From: Shinella daejeonensis
GTDB lineage: Bacteria; Pseudomonadota; Alphaproteobacteria; Rhizobiales; Rhizobiaceae
DNA length: 32,074 nt
Reading direction: 5' to 3'
Assembly: GCF_024281235.1 (NCBI RefSeq)
Contig: NZ_JAHWXY010000019.1
Coordinates: 1 to 32,074, forward strand
Translations under genes and position numbers: made by a program
Notes under the pieces: generated by a model
The model's input: the letters and a program-made list of their open reading frames with translations, nothing else
Database searches by the model: none
Told to the model about the DNA's origin: nothing
Shown here: positions 24,092 through 31,580 of the stretch, one piece after another
Layout of the letters: every line of letters starts with the position of its first letter
Numbering within the stretch: position 1 is the first letter of the stretch

Positions 24092-25752
24092 GAGGACGAT
24101 CCTTCCGGCCTTGCGGAATTGCGCGGCCCGCGATGACCACGGCGATGCCGGCCGCGCCGCCAGACGCCATCGTCGGCCATCATGTCGGTGAGCAGCCCCT
24201 CGCGCAAGCCGCGGTCGGCGACCCGCATGCGCCGCGACGGCCAGCGGTTGCGGATGGCTTCAAGGATCGCGCAGCCGGCCAGCACCAGGTCCGCCCGGTC
24301 CGGGCCGATGCAGGGATTGGCCGCACGGGCGGAGAAATCCCACGACAGAAGCCGCGCCTGCATGGCCGTGACCTCCTCGTCGGAAAGCCAGACCCCGTCG
24401 ACCTGGCGGCGATCGTAGCGCGGCAGGTCGAGATGCACCCCGGCCAGCGTCGTCACCGTGCCGGAGGTGCCGATGAGATGGAAATCGTCCGGCGTCGCCC
24501 AGACGGTATCGCTCGGGCAATCGAAATCCGCCAGCAGCGCCTCCACCTCGGCCACCATCCGCGCGAAGCTTTCCGGCGTCACGTCGCGGCCGCCATGGCG
24601 CTCGGACAGCGTCACCACGCCGACCGGCAATGACGCCCAATGGGTGATGTGGTTGGCCAGACGCGTGGACCGGTTGTCGCCGATGCGGATGACCGCGATC
24701 TCGGACGAGCCGCCGCCGATATCGAACAGCACGACGGATTTCGCCTCGCGGCCGACCAGCGACGAGCAGCCGGATACGGCAAGCCGAGCCTCGGTCTCGC
24801 GGTTGATGATCTCCAGTTCCATGCCCGTTTCCGCCCGCACCCGGGCAAGAAAGCGCTCGCCGTTGGCGGCCGCGCGGCAGGCCTCGGTGGCGATCAGCCG
24901 GCTGCGGCGGATATTGCGGTTCCGCAGCTTCGTCGCACAGATCCTCAGCGCCTCGACCGAACGGTCCATCGCCTCCTCGGACAGGCGCCCGTTGGCGGCC
25001 AGCCCCTCGCCGAGCCGCACGATACGCGAAAATCCGTCGACGACACGGAACTGGCCCGGCCGAGTCGGTTGCGCGATCAGCAGGCGGCAATTGTTGGTGC
25101 CGAGGTCCAGCGCGGCGTAAAGCGGCATCTCATGGCCGTTTCGTTCGGCCGGCCGATGCACGGCCGGAGCCTGATGGCCGTTTCGTTCGGCCGGCCGATG
25201 CACGGCCGGAGCCTGATGGCCGTTCCGCTCGGCCGGCCGATGCGCGGCCGGAGCCTCATGGCCGCCCCGCTCGGCCGGACGATGCGCAGCCGGAGCCTCA
25301 CGCCGGAGAGCCGTCCCCGCCGGAGCGGGTGTTTGCGGCCTGTCGGCGGGTGTGCCCGTCGATGAAAGGGATGGCGGCGGTGAAGCTGTAGGGGACGAGC
25401 GGCGAGCGCGGTTCTTGCGGCGGCCCTTGCCGCCTTCGGCAGGAGGCTGTCCGGCGGAAGCGGCATCGCGCTGCCCGACGGGCGCAAGCGGCCGCACGTT
25501 GTCGCAAGCGACGCTCTTGCCGCGCCGGCGACGCCGGTTCTTGCGCACGGCTTCGCCGGGATGTTGCTGGGAAGGGCGCTCCACCGCGCCGGACGGGCCG
25601 GCGGGCGGGCCTGCGGGAGCGGAAACGGCAGACGCGGCACTGACGGCCTTCTGCTTTCCCTTGCGGCGACGCGCCCGCTTCGGCCGCGCCCCGTTGCCCG
25701 CATCTTGCGCCCCGGAAACGGGCGGCCTTGGGCCGCGGTCGGGGTCGTTCAC
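24088..25752 (-). CDS. Ppx/GppA phosphatase with long basic N-terminal extension
   Basis: This 554-residue protein has a Ppx/GppA (exopolyphosphatase / guanosine pentaphosphatase) domain starting at about residue 209. The phosphate-1 loop is [16 protein letters not shown], followed by [25 protein letters not shown] (phosphate-2) and [12 protein letters not shown]. Residues 1-208 form an unusual extension with three Arg/Lys clusters (about residues 24-35, 71-80 and 110-118), proline-rich linkers, and four 14-residue repeats (153-208). The extension ends exactly at Met209, which could be an alternative start (25128), but no ribosome site lies there. Whether the enzyme acts on polyphosphate or pppGpp cannot be told. 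It is coupled to rlmE by a 4-bp overlap, a pairing common in alphaproteobacteria. The basic extension may bind RNA or polyphosphate; that is inference. Confidence 0.88.
   Translation of the reverse strand: MNDPDRGPRPPVSGAQDAGNGARPKRARRRKGKQKAVSAASAVSAPAGPPAGPSGAVERPSQQHPGEAVRKNRRRRRGKSVACDNVRPLAPVGQRDAASAGQPPAEGGKGRRKNRARRSSPTASPPPSLSSTGTPADRPQTPAPAGTALRREAPAAHRPAERGGHEAPAAHRPAERNGHQAPAVHRPAERNGHQAPAVHRPAERNGHEMPLYAALDLGTNNCRLLIAQPTRPGQFRVVDGFSRIVRLGEGLAANGRLSEEAMDRSVEALRICATKLRNRNIRRSRLIATEACRAAANGERFLARVRAETGMELEIINRETEARLAVSGCSSLVGREAKSVVLFDIGGGSSEIAVIRIGDNRSTRLANHITHWASLPVGVVTLSERHGGRDVTPESFARMVAEVEALLADFDCPSDTVWATPDDFHLIGTSGTVTTLAGVHLDLPRYDRRQVDGVWLSDEEVTAMQARLLSWDFSARAANPCIGPDRADLVLAGCAILEAIRNRWPSRRMRVADRGLREGLLTDMMADDGVWRRGRHRRGHRGPRNSARPEGSSS
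25129..25296 (-). repeat. Four in-frame 42-bp tandem repeats inside the Ppx/GppA gene
   Basis: Four consecutive 42-bp units encode APA-(A/V)-HRPAER-(N/G)-GH-(Q/E), 14 residues each, at residues 153-208. The two units nearest the catalytic domain are almost identical at DNA level and the outer two diverge by several bases, mostly at GC-raising positions. The 42-bp unit keeps frame, so copy number can change without disrupting the protein. Each unit contains CGGCCGG palindromes. Confidence 0.9.
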
Positions 25753-25918
25753 ATTACTGCCTTAGGCGCCGCGCAAAGCCTTGTCCGCCGCAGCAGGCGC
25801 TCTCTCGATTTTCGTTGGCGCGATATTACCAGCGGCGCGCCCTTTCGCCAAATTCTTTTTGCATGCCCCCCGACAAGGCCTTTTCCAGAAGTCTTTCTCG
25901 CATTTTGGTGAAAAACCA

Positions 25919-25947
25919 TTTGCATCCGCCGGTCTTTTGGTTATAAG
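25919..25947 (+). promoter_or_regulatory. Promoter of the tRNA-Gln gene
   Basis: TTGCAT at 25919-25924 and TATAAG at 25942-25947 are separated by 17 bp, a good sigma-70 match by rhizobial standards. The tRNA begins 36 bp after the -10, an appropriate distance. Confidence 0.6.
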
Positions 25948-25983
25948 CCCGCCTCACAGGCAGCGGCCAAGCGCCCGCACCGG

Positions 25984-26057
25984 TGGGGAATAGGTTAACG
26001 GTAGACCCACGGACTCTGACTCCGTTAGTCCTGGTTCGAATCCAGGTTCCCCAGCCA
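25984..26057 (+). tRNA. tRNA-Gln (anticodon CTG)
   Basis: A complete cloverleaf can be drawn. The acceptor stem is TGGGGAA (25984-25990) with TTCCCCA (26047-26053). The anticodon arm ACGGA-CTCTGAC-TCCGT carries anticodon CTG, and the T arm contains GGTTCGAATCC. The discriminator base is G and CCA is encoded. Anticodon CTG reads CAG glutamine codons. The low-GC mobile region starts directly after it. Confidence 0.95.
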
Positions 26058-26220
26058 AGCCTTTTTCGGCGATATTTTCTTATATTTTTCAATCACTTAG
26101 TGGTTTGATTTTTCCGTTGCGTACCTCTGTACGCACCTCTCCAGGTACCTCACCGGAGCCTGTGGAAAACCAATAGACGCCCCGCCTCACAGGAAAACCA
26201 AAACAAGTGCAGGGCTACCC
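26058..26220. other. Gene-free junction between tRNA-Gln and the mobile region
   Basis: There is no gene in these 163 bp. They start T-rich. They contain a perfect 6-bp hairpin GCGTAC-CTCT-GTACGC (26119-26134), a partial repeat of GTACCTC at 26121 and 26145, and an inverted pair CCTGTG (26159) / CACAGG (26188), each followed by GAAAACC or AAAACC. Base composition drops sharply relative to the left side. No tyrosine integrase is encoded here, and a second copy of the tRNA 3' end is not visible anywhere in the window. Confidence 0.5.
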
Positions 26221-26766
26221 TCAAGCGGCCTCGGCCATCACTCGGTAGACCGTAGACCGCGCCACGTTGAACCGCTTGGCTACTGCCGAAGGTTTATCCC
26301 CTGCGGCCAAAGCTGCCCGTATGGCGTCACCATCGACCGTCACGGGTCGGCCCTTATAGCGCCCCTCGGCTTTCGCCTTGGCAATCCCTTCAAGCTGCCG
26401 CTCTTTCCGAAGGTCAGTCTCAAACTCGGCAATGGCTCCGAGCATGTTGAACATCAGCCGCCCCGTAGGGGTCGTGGTGTCGATGTTCTGTTCCGTGACC
26501 ACGAGGTCAACGCCCTTGGCCTGCAATTCCTTCGCGATGGCGTGGAGGTCCGACACGGAACGCGCCAGCCGGTCCAGCCGCGTCACCATTAACAAGTCTC
26601 CCTTGCGGGCAAACTTGATGGCTTCGGCCAGTTTGGGGCGGCCATTGCGTGACGTGCCGCTGGCCTTCTCTATAAATATCTCTTCCGCTCCCTGACGGTT
26701 GAGAATGTCCACTTGGGCGGCTTCGTTCTGGCCGGTGGAGGAAACACGAGCATAGGCGATTTTCAT
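26221..26766 (-). CDS. Serine recombinase, Tn3-type resolvase/invertase
   Basis: This site-specific serine recombinase of 181 residues is of the small resolvase/invertase class. The catalytic N-terminal domain starts MKIAYARVSSTGQN with the nucleophilic Ser9. It has the Arg-containing TRLDRLARSVSDL and the E-helix segment LMFNMLGAIAEFETDLRKER. The hinge GRYKGRP leads into a C-terminal helix-turn-helix (DKPSAVAKRFNVARSTVYRV). The ATG at 26766 has GGGAG about 7 bp upstream; the longer frame upstream crosses the res-like DNA. Its length fits Tn3-family TnpR. Immediately upstream lie three dyad sites with the spacing of a Tn3/gamma-delta res, so it should resolve cointegrates or multimers. No Tn3 transposase is present next to it, so it looks like a free-standing resolvase module or a remnant. 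Confidence 0.93.
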   Translation of the reverse strand: MKIAYARVSSTGQNEAAQVDILNRQGAEEIFIEKASGTSRNGRPKLAEAIKFARKGDLLMVTRLDRLARSVSDLHAIAKELQAKGVDLVVTEQNIDTTTPTGRLMFNMLGAIAEFETDLRKERQLEGIAKAKAEGRYKGRPVTVDGDAIRAALAAGDKPSAVAKRFNVARSTVYRVMAEAA

Positions 26767-26779
26767 GGATAGCTCCCGT

Positions 26780-26895
26780 TGTCCGATAAGGTTAAAGACA
26801 TAATCGGAATATCGTCCGATAAATCGCCTGTCAATCCATATCGGACAGAAAGCAGCTCGTCGCCTTTGTCGCGTGTGGGTATACCTTCTCGGACA
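26780..26895. other. Three-site res recombination locus of the resolvase
   Basis: Three dyads built on TGTCCGATAA and its complement lie directly upstream of the resolvase: 26780-26810, 26813-26847 (both arms 9 of 10 matches) and 26867-26895 (TTCTCGGACA on one arm, TGTCGC on the other). The outer site has the palindrome GGTATACC at its centre (26878-26885), the natural crossover point. Centre-to-centre distances are about 51 and 35 bp, against about 53 and 34.5 in gamma-delta res. The order fits site III nearest the gene, then II, then I. The same sites would autoregulate the resolvase promoter. Confidence 0.75.
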
Positions 26896-27044
26896 TAATG
26901 CACCTCGCGGCGAGATTATACCGCCGCTCCTGCCTCGATCTTGATTGTGCAAAATGGGCTCACATATATCTCGCAGACCGCAGCCAGAAGCTGGAGCGGT
27001 CAAACCTCACATTGTTGAACTCGTTCGGAATATTGGAGATTTCG

Positions 27045-27347
27045 ATGAGCGAGAAAATGTTCGAAAGCCCTGTGTTCGTTAGAGTGGCCGAAGGTCTCAT
27101 TGAGGAAATTGCCTGTCTCGAAGACGCACTGGAATTTCTCTATGACTGGCCGATGAAAAGGCGTGGTTCAATTCACCAGACAGCCGTTAGAGCCTGTCAA
27201 AGGGCATTTGAGGGGAACTTCCCACTGTCTGGTGCACGAGATGCATTTGTCGGGTTCGCCAAGTCAGCCAAGATATTCGAAGACATAAGGGAGCCCATGC
27301 CTTGGATGATTGGAAAGTCCGGTCAAGGCGGTGATGCGACTACCTAG
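27045..27347 (+). CDS. DUF982 family protein
   Basis: This 100-residue protein is recognised as DUF982, a small family almost confined to Rhizobiales and often found on plasmids and islands. Family features are the opening SPVFVRVAEG, then ALEFLYDWPMKRRG, the CQRAFEGNFPLSGARDAFVGFAK block, and an acidic end. The start MSEKMFESP at 27045 has GGAG 7 bp upstream. The function of the family is not known. It is the first gene beyond the res site and reads away from the resolvase, occupying the place where a Tn3-family element would have its transposase or cargo. Codon use is less GC-rich than in the chromosomal genes to the left. Confidence 0.8.
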   Translation: MSEKMFESPVFVRVAEGLIEEIACLEDALEFLYDWPMKRRGSIHQTAVRACQRAFEGNFPLSGARDAFVGFAKSAKIFEDIREPMPWMIGKSGQGGDATT

Positions 27348-27478
27348 GTTCCGCCGAAACGCCAGAAAATGACGGGCCTAGGGGGGGAATGGCCATTGCC
27401 TTATAATTGGATTACCGGCTCGAATTTTCGCCCCAAAACAAACCGGCTCTCTCCATCTCCCACGGGATGCCCATTTCC

Positions 27479-27580
27479 CGCACCCGTGGCGACCGTAGAG
27501 CGGCGTCAGGTTGTTCCCAAGGGAAAACCTTCGGCAAGCTGCAAGGAGCGCCCTCAAGACCACCACCGCAGCGAAAAGAA
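27479..27580. repeat. Diverged intergenic repeat, copy A
   Basis: The left end, CGCACCCGTGGCGACCGTAG (27479), and right end, ACCGCAGCGAAAAG (27565), are shared with a second stretch at 28366-28464. There the same two ends are 84 bp apart, against 86 bp here. The sequence between the ends has diverged beyond recognition. It lies in the gene-poor stretch of the island. Confidence 0.45.
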
Positions 27581-27679
27581 TGGTCATGTGGCTGGCTATT
27601 GCCCCGACTGCTGTGCCTGATGATCGTATTCACCAAAAAACAGAGCCACGGCTTTAACACCGTGACCCTGTGGGTATGT

Positions 27680-28021
27680 TCAGGCGGCTTCCTTGCAAAG
27701 GCATGGCTGCGCATTGGCCTTCCTTGCCGTGTCAAGATCGCCCGAGAAGTCAGGCAAGGGTCTGTAGCGCCTTCGGATAAGGCCACGATTATCGTCATCT
27801 ACGATATCATAGGCCGCCCATGCGCCAAGCGACCGGGGTTTGAAGATCGGGGTTGTTCCACGAACCACCATGACCATCGTCTCGGGAGAATGACCACGAT
27901 CTATCAGCCTCCGGCACAACGGGGGTATCGGGTCTTTACGGGAATAGGTGCTGATGATGCCATCGCAGGTGGCGGTGAAGCTGCGGCCTCTATCGTTGTT
28001 CGTAATGTTGATGACCAGCAT
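27680..28021 (-). CDS. Small unrecognised protein
   Basis: This 113-residue protein was not recognised. The start at 28021 is chosen because AAGGA lies 7 bp before ATG, with the protein beginning MLVINITNND. It is basic and soluble, with no signal peptide or membrane segment. Two conserved-looking blocks are CRRLIDRGHSPETMVMVVRG and LGAWAAYDIVDD. The layout (an LL/LI-x-RG-x-x-P-x-T-x-M-V-M-x-RG pattern) resembles short hypothetical proteins seen in rhizobial phage and plasmid regions, but no function follows. It is transcribed opposite to DUF982 and to the MmeI-like gene. The plus-strand frame over the same DNA lacks a ribosome site and looks like a shadow. It could be a real island gene or a decayed one. 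Confidence 0.5.
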   Translation of the reverse strand: MLVINITNNDRGRSFTATCDGIISTYSRKDPIPPLCRRLIDRGHSPETMVMVVRGTTPIFKPRSLGAWAAYDIVDDDNRGLIRRRYRPLPDFSGDLDTARKANAQPCLCKEAA

Positions 28022-28579
28022 GAAGGGTTCCTTGCAGTTGTTGCATGCCGATGACCATGGGCCAGAGGCCCGAGGCAAAGCGGCTGGGATGTTTTGAAGA
28101 ATGAGGACCAGAAACCGGAACGGTTAGTCTTCGGACGAGAACAGCGATCATCATCCTTGCAAGCCCCTTGGTCAGAGCTTGGAAGAAGGCTTCGGTTTAA
28201 GCCTTACAGAAAGTATTGATGGAAGATGATGATGAAGGGAATGGCCTAGGACGCAGCTATTGGTTTCCATAAGGGAAACCTAAAGCTAACCTATGGAGAT
28301 AAGCTATATGCAAACCTAGGGGGGCCTCCCTCCTATTGTGTGGGGTAATTGAGCTTCGATCTTTTCGCACCCGTAGGGACCGTAGGAGCGAACGGGTATA
28401 AACAGGGAGGAACCACCTAGAGACGGGCGATTGACGCTCTACGGTCTCTACCGCAGCGAAGAAAACAGACGTAAACCGTTGAGACCGGTTTGGTCTGGCC
28501 CCCTACTGTCCTTGTCGCGAATCAACCGATCGGCATATGGTGCCCGCAAGTTTTTGCCCGAGGGGGGCGCTGACAATAC
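28022..28579. other. Gene-poor stretch upstream of the MmeI-like gene
   Basis: No convincing gene is seen in these 558 bp. They hold several structured elements: hairpin AAGGCTT-CGGTTT-AAGCCTT (28186-28205), hairpin GGTTTCC-ATAAG-GGAAACC (28262-28280), a CCTAGGGGGG run near 28314 also seen near 27379, the intergenic repeat copy B (28366-28464), and hairpin AAACCG...CGGTTT (28473-28491). The density of small stem-loops suggests untranslated RNA, a regulatory leader for the downstream enzyme, or decayed mobile DNA. Confidence 0.4.
28366..28464. repeat. Diverged intergenic repeat, copy B
   Basis: The left end CGCACCCGTAGGGACCGTAG (28366) and right end ACCGCAGCGAAGAAAA (28450) match copy A at 27479-27580. 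The right end contains the stem-loop CTACGGT-CTCT-ACCGCAG (28439-28456), whose stem recurs at 31530-31547 with a different loop. Confidence 0.45.
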
Positions 28580-31453
28580 ATGACGCCACAACAGTTTATT
28601 TCCAAATGGCTTAACTCAGCACTCAAAGAACGTGCTGCGGCACAAGAGCATTTCCTTGATCTATGCCGGATGCTGGGCGAACCGACCCCAGCCGATGTTG
28701 ACCCGACCGGTAAAGATTACGGTTTCGAGGTTGGCGCATCTAAGACCACGGGCGGCAACGGTTTCGCAGATGTGTTCAAACGCGGACACTTTGGTTGGGA
28801 GTACAAGGGCACCAAGGCGAACCTAGACACGGCCTTTGCGCAACTTCAACGCTACGCCATCGCTCTAGATAATCCGCCTTTGTTGATCGTCTCCGACATC
28901 GGAACGACCATCCGCATTCACACCAACTGGACCAACTCCGTCTCCAAGGTCTATGAGATTGCCATTGCTGATCTTGGCGACCCCGAGAAACGGGGATGGT
29001 TGAAGGCGGCACTGTCTGACCCGGAGGCGTTGCGACCATCCAAGACCCGCCAGCAACTGACCGAAGAGGTTGCCGGCGAGTTTGCCGAGCTTGCCCGCCT
29101 GTTACGGCAACGCGGTCACGATGCCGAACAGGTTGCTCATTTCATCAATCGGCTGGTCTTCTGCATGTTCGCGGAAGACGTGAAGTTGCTGCCCGACAAT
29201 ATGTTCACTCGGATGCTGGAACGGGCACTCGAAGATCCATCTGAGTTCGAGAGCTTCGCCCGTGACCTCTTCACTGCCATGAAGTCAGGCGGACGTGTCG
29301 GCTTCGAAAAGGTCGAATGGTTCAACGGCGGGCTTTTCAACGACGACCTCGTTTTCTCGCTGAGCAAAGATGAAATCAGCATCGTCCACCGCGCGGCCAA
29401 GCAATATTGGGGAGACATAGACCCCTCTATTCTCGGCACCCTGTTCGAGCGTGGCCTCGACCCCGACAAACGCAGCCAGCTTGGCGCACACTACACCGAC
29501 CGCGAGAAGATCATGATGATCATCAACCCGGTCATCGTAGAACCGCTGACGGCGGAATGGGAGAAGGCCAAGGCGGAAATATCCGATCTTATTGAAAAGG
29601 CCGCAGCCGCCAAAGGGGGAACACGAACACGCGCCATTAATCAGGCGCAGACCGTACTTGACGATCACCTTCAGCGCCTTGCCGACTATCGAGTTCTCGA
29701 CCCTGCCTGCGGTTCCGGCAACTTCCTGTATCTTGCTTTGCTGGCTCTCAAGGATTTGGAGCACCTGGCGCAGGTCGAAGCGGAGGCATTAGGGCTGCCA
29801 CGGGGGTTCCCGAGGATTGGCCCGGAGGTGGTCAAGGGTATCGAGATCAACCCCTACGCTGCCGAACTCGCCCGCGTGTCGGTCTGGATAGGCGAAATTC
29901 AGTGGATGATCGGCAACGGCTTCGGAGCCAGCCAAAACCCTATCCTGAAACCGCTGGAGACCATCGAATGCCGTGACGCCCTGATGACATGGGAACCGGG
30001 AGCGGGTGAGGAAGACGGACGCTGGGTTGAGGCCGAATGGCCCAAGGCGGACGCCATCATCGGCAATCCGCCATTCCTTGGAACACATAAGCAATGGGAC
30101 GAGCTAGGTCGAGACTACGTAGATCGCCTTCGCTCCCTTTTCGGCTATCTCCTTCCTGGAAACACCGACTTAGTAGCCTACTGGTTCGAGAAGGCTTGGA
30201 AGATGGTAACCGCTGGGCACGTCAATCGTGCGGGCCTTGTCGGTACCAATTCCATGCGAGGCGGAGCAAATCGACAAACGCTTCGCAAGATCGTTTCCTC
30301 CGGCTCCATATATGCAGCATGGTCAGATGAAGCATGGACCGTTGAAGGTGCGGCGGTTCGCGTTTCATTGGTTTGTTTCTCCGGCAGTGTTTTACCCGCC
30401 CGGCTGGACAACAAGCCGGTTGCATCAATATTTTCAGACCTTACCGCGTCTGTTGTAGGTGCAGACCTCACCGAGGCCGCAAGATTGCGAGAGAATGCCC
30501 AAGTCGCCTTTCTTGGAACGAAGAAGGGCGGGCCTTTTGATGTGGAAGGAGAAGTAGCAAGAGAGATTCTCTTAGCACCCATCAATCCAAACGGTCGGTC
30601 AAATCGGGATGTCGTTTTCCTTAGAGCGACTGGGGGTGATGTGGCTAGGCGGGCCAGCGATAGGTGGGTCATCGATTTCGGACACGGTATCTCTGAAGCC
30701 GATGCTGCCCTCTACGAATTACCGTTTACCTACGTAGTAAAACATGTGAAACCGATGCGGGATTTGAACAAGCGCGAGCGGCGGCGTTCAGCCTATTGGC
30801 TTCATGCTGAAACCGCTCCCGGCCTTCGCGAGGCGATCACTAAATTTCAGCGGTACATCGCAACACCACGCGTCTCCAAACACCGCGTCTTTGTCTGGCT
30901 CCAAACAAACATATCATTGGACGATGGAGCGGTTGCGATTGCCCATGACGATGACACCCGTTTCGGCATTCTCCATTCCCGGTTCCATGAGCTTTGGTCG
31001 CTGCGGATGGGGACATCGTTGGAAGACCGCCCGCGCTACACACCCACGACGACCTTCGAAACCTTCCCGTTTCCTGAAGGACTGACCCCGGACATCCCGG
31101 CTGCGGACTATGCCGAAAACCCTCACGCCATCACCATTGCCACGGCAGCGGCGCGTCTCAACGAGCTTCGGGAAAACTGGCTGAACCCGCCCGATCTTGT
31201 CCGGCGTGAACCCGAGGTGGTCCCCGGCTACCCTGACCGTATCCTGCCGATCAACGAGGAAGCCGCACAGAAGCTCAAGAAGCGTACCCTGACGAATCTC
31301 TACAACGAACGTCCCGCATGGCTACAGCACGCCCACAAGGCGCTGGATGAGGCCGTAGCGGCGGCCTATGGCTGGCCTGCCGATCTATCAGATGACGAAA
31401 TCTTGGCGCGCCTGTTCGAGCTGAACCAAGAGCGAGCTGCAAAACAGTCATAG
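28580..31453 (+). CDS. MmeI-type (type IIL) restriction endonuclease-methyltransferase
   Basis: This 957-residue single-chain restriction-modification enzyme belongs to the MmeI (type IIL) group, in which one protein both cuts and methylates DNA. The N-terminal nuclease shows Asp64-x9-Glu74-Tyr-Lys76 (GFADVFKRGHFGWEYKG), the same D-x9-ExK spacing as MmeI. A helical spacer covers about residues 150-300. The gamma-class adenine methyltransferase follows: HYT near 303, SAM motif DPACGSGNFL from Asp374, and catalytic NPPF from Asn496. The target-recognition domain should lie around residues 610-840, then a short helical C-terminus. MmeI itself has 919 residues, so length agrees. Such enzymes methylate one strand of an asymmetric site and cut about 20 bp away. 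No partner genes are needed or seen. A BREX PglX-type methyltransferase lacks this nuclease motif. The ribosome site is weak (AGGGG about 15 bp upstream). Confidence 0.9.
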   Translation: MTPQQFISKWLNSALKERAAAQEHFLDLCRMLGEPTPADVDPTGKDYGFEVGASKTTGGNGFADVFKRGHFGWEYKGTKANLDTAFAQLQRYAIALDNPPLLIVSDIGTTIRIHTNWTNSVSKVYEIAIADLGDPEKRGWLKAALSDPEALRPSKTRQQLTEEVAGEFAELARLLRQRGHDAEQVAHFINRLVFCMFAEDVKLLPDNMFTRMLERALEDPSEFESFARDLFTAMKSGGRVGFEKVEWFNGGLFNDDLVFSLSKDEISIVHRAAKQYWGDIDPSILGTLFERGLDPDKRSQLGAHYTDREKIMMIINPVIVEPLTAEWEKAKAEISDLIEKAAAAKGGTRTRAINQAQTVLDDHLQRLADYRVLDPACGSGNFLYLALLALKDLEHLAQVEAEALGLPRGFPRIGPEVVKGIEINPYAAELARVSVWIGEIQWMIGNGFGASQNPILKPLETIECRDALMTWEPGAGEEDGRWVEAEWPKADAIIGNPPFLGTHKQWDELGRDYVDRLRSLFGYLLPGNTDLVAYWFEKAWKMVTAGHVNRAGLVGTNSMRGGANRQTLRKIVSSGSIYAAWSDEAWTVEGAAVRVSLVCFSGSVLPARLDNKPVASIFSDLTASVVGADLTEAARLRENAQVAFLGTKKGGPFDVEGEVAREILLAPINPNGRSNRDVVFLRATGGDVARRASDRWVIDFGHGISEADAALYELPFTYVVKHVKPMRDLNKRERRRSAYWLHAETAPGLREAITKFQRYIATPRVSKHRVFVWLQTNISLDDGAVAIAHDDDTRFGILHSRFHELWSLRMGTSLEDRPRYTPTTTFETFPFPEGLTPDIPAADYAENPHAITIATAAARLNELRENWLNPPDLVRREPEVVPGYPDRILPINEEAAQKLKKRTLTNLYNERPAWLQHAHKALDEAVAAAYGWPADLSDDEILARLFELNQERAAKQS

Positions 31454-31529
31454 CAAGCTGCGGGGGCGATCGTGGAAGCGTGATCGTGACAAGGCGAGGG
31501 ATAAACTACCCACCACCGTTAACACCTTT

Positions 31530-31547
31530 CTACGGTTATCACCGCAG
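31530..31547 (-). repeat. Stem-loop with the same stem as intergenic repeat copy B
   Basis: CTACGGT-TATC-ACCGCAG repeats the stem of 28439-28456 with a changed tetraloop, followed by GAAAAAA. In minus-strand RNA the stem is fully paired with one G-U wobble, while in plus-strand RNA it would have an A-C mismatch. That points to minus-strand transcription. It sits 33 bp past the stop of the minus-strand gene 31581-31862, so it may be part of that gene's 3' end. Confidence 0.45.
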
Positions 31548-31580
31548 CACGAAAAAACCTATTGCCGGGAAACCATCTAT

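Noticed and set aside
25129-25301. CRISPR-like array from the 42-bp repeats
   Set aside because: The units are directly adjacent with no spacers, are in frame inside a gene, and encode a regular 14-residue peptide.
26058-26220. Remnant tyrosine integrase next to the tRNA
   Set aside because: I could not find integrase motifs in any frame of this short stretch.
27407-28054. 215-residue plus-strand frame in the island
   Set aside because: There is no ribosome site and no domain-like sequence, and it overlaps a better supported minus-strand frame and the intergenic repeat.
28580-31453. BREX PglX or DISARM methyltransferase
   Set aside because: The N-terminal D-x9-ExK nuclease and overall length fit MmeI, and no other BREX or DISARM genes are nearby.
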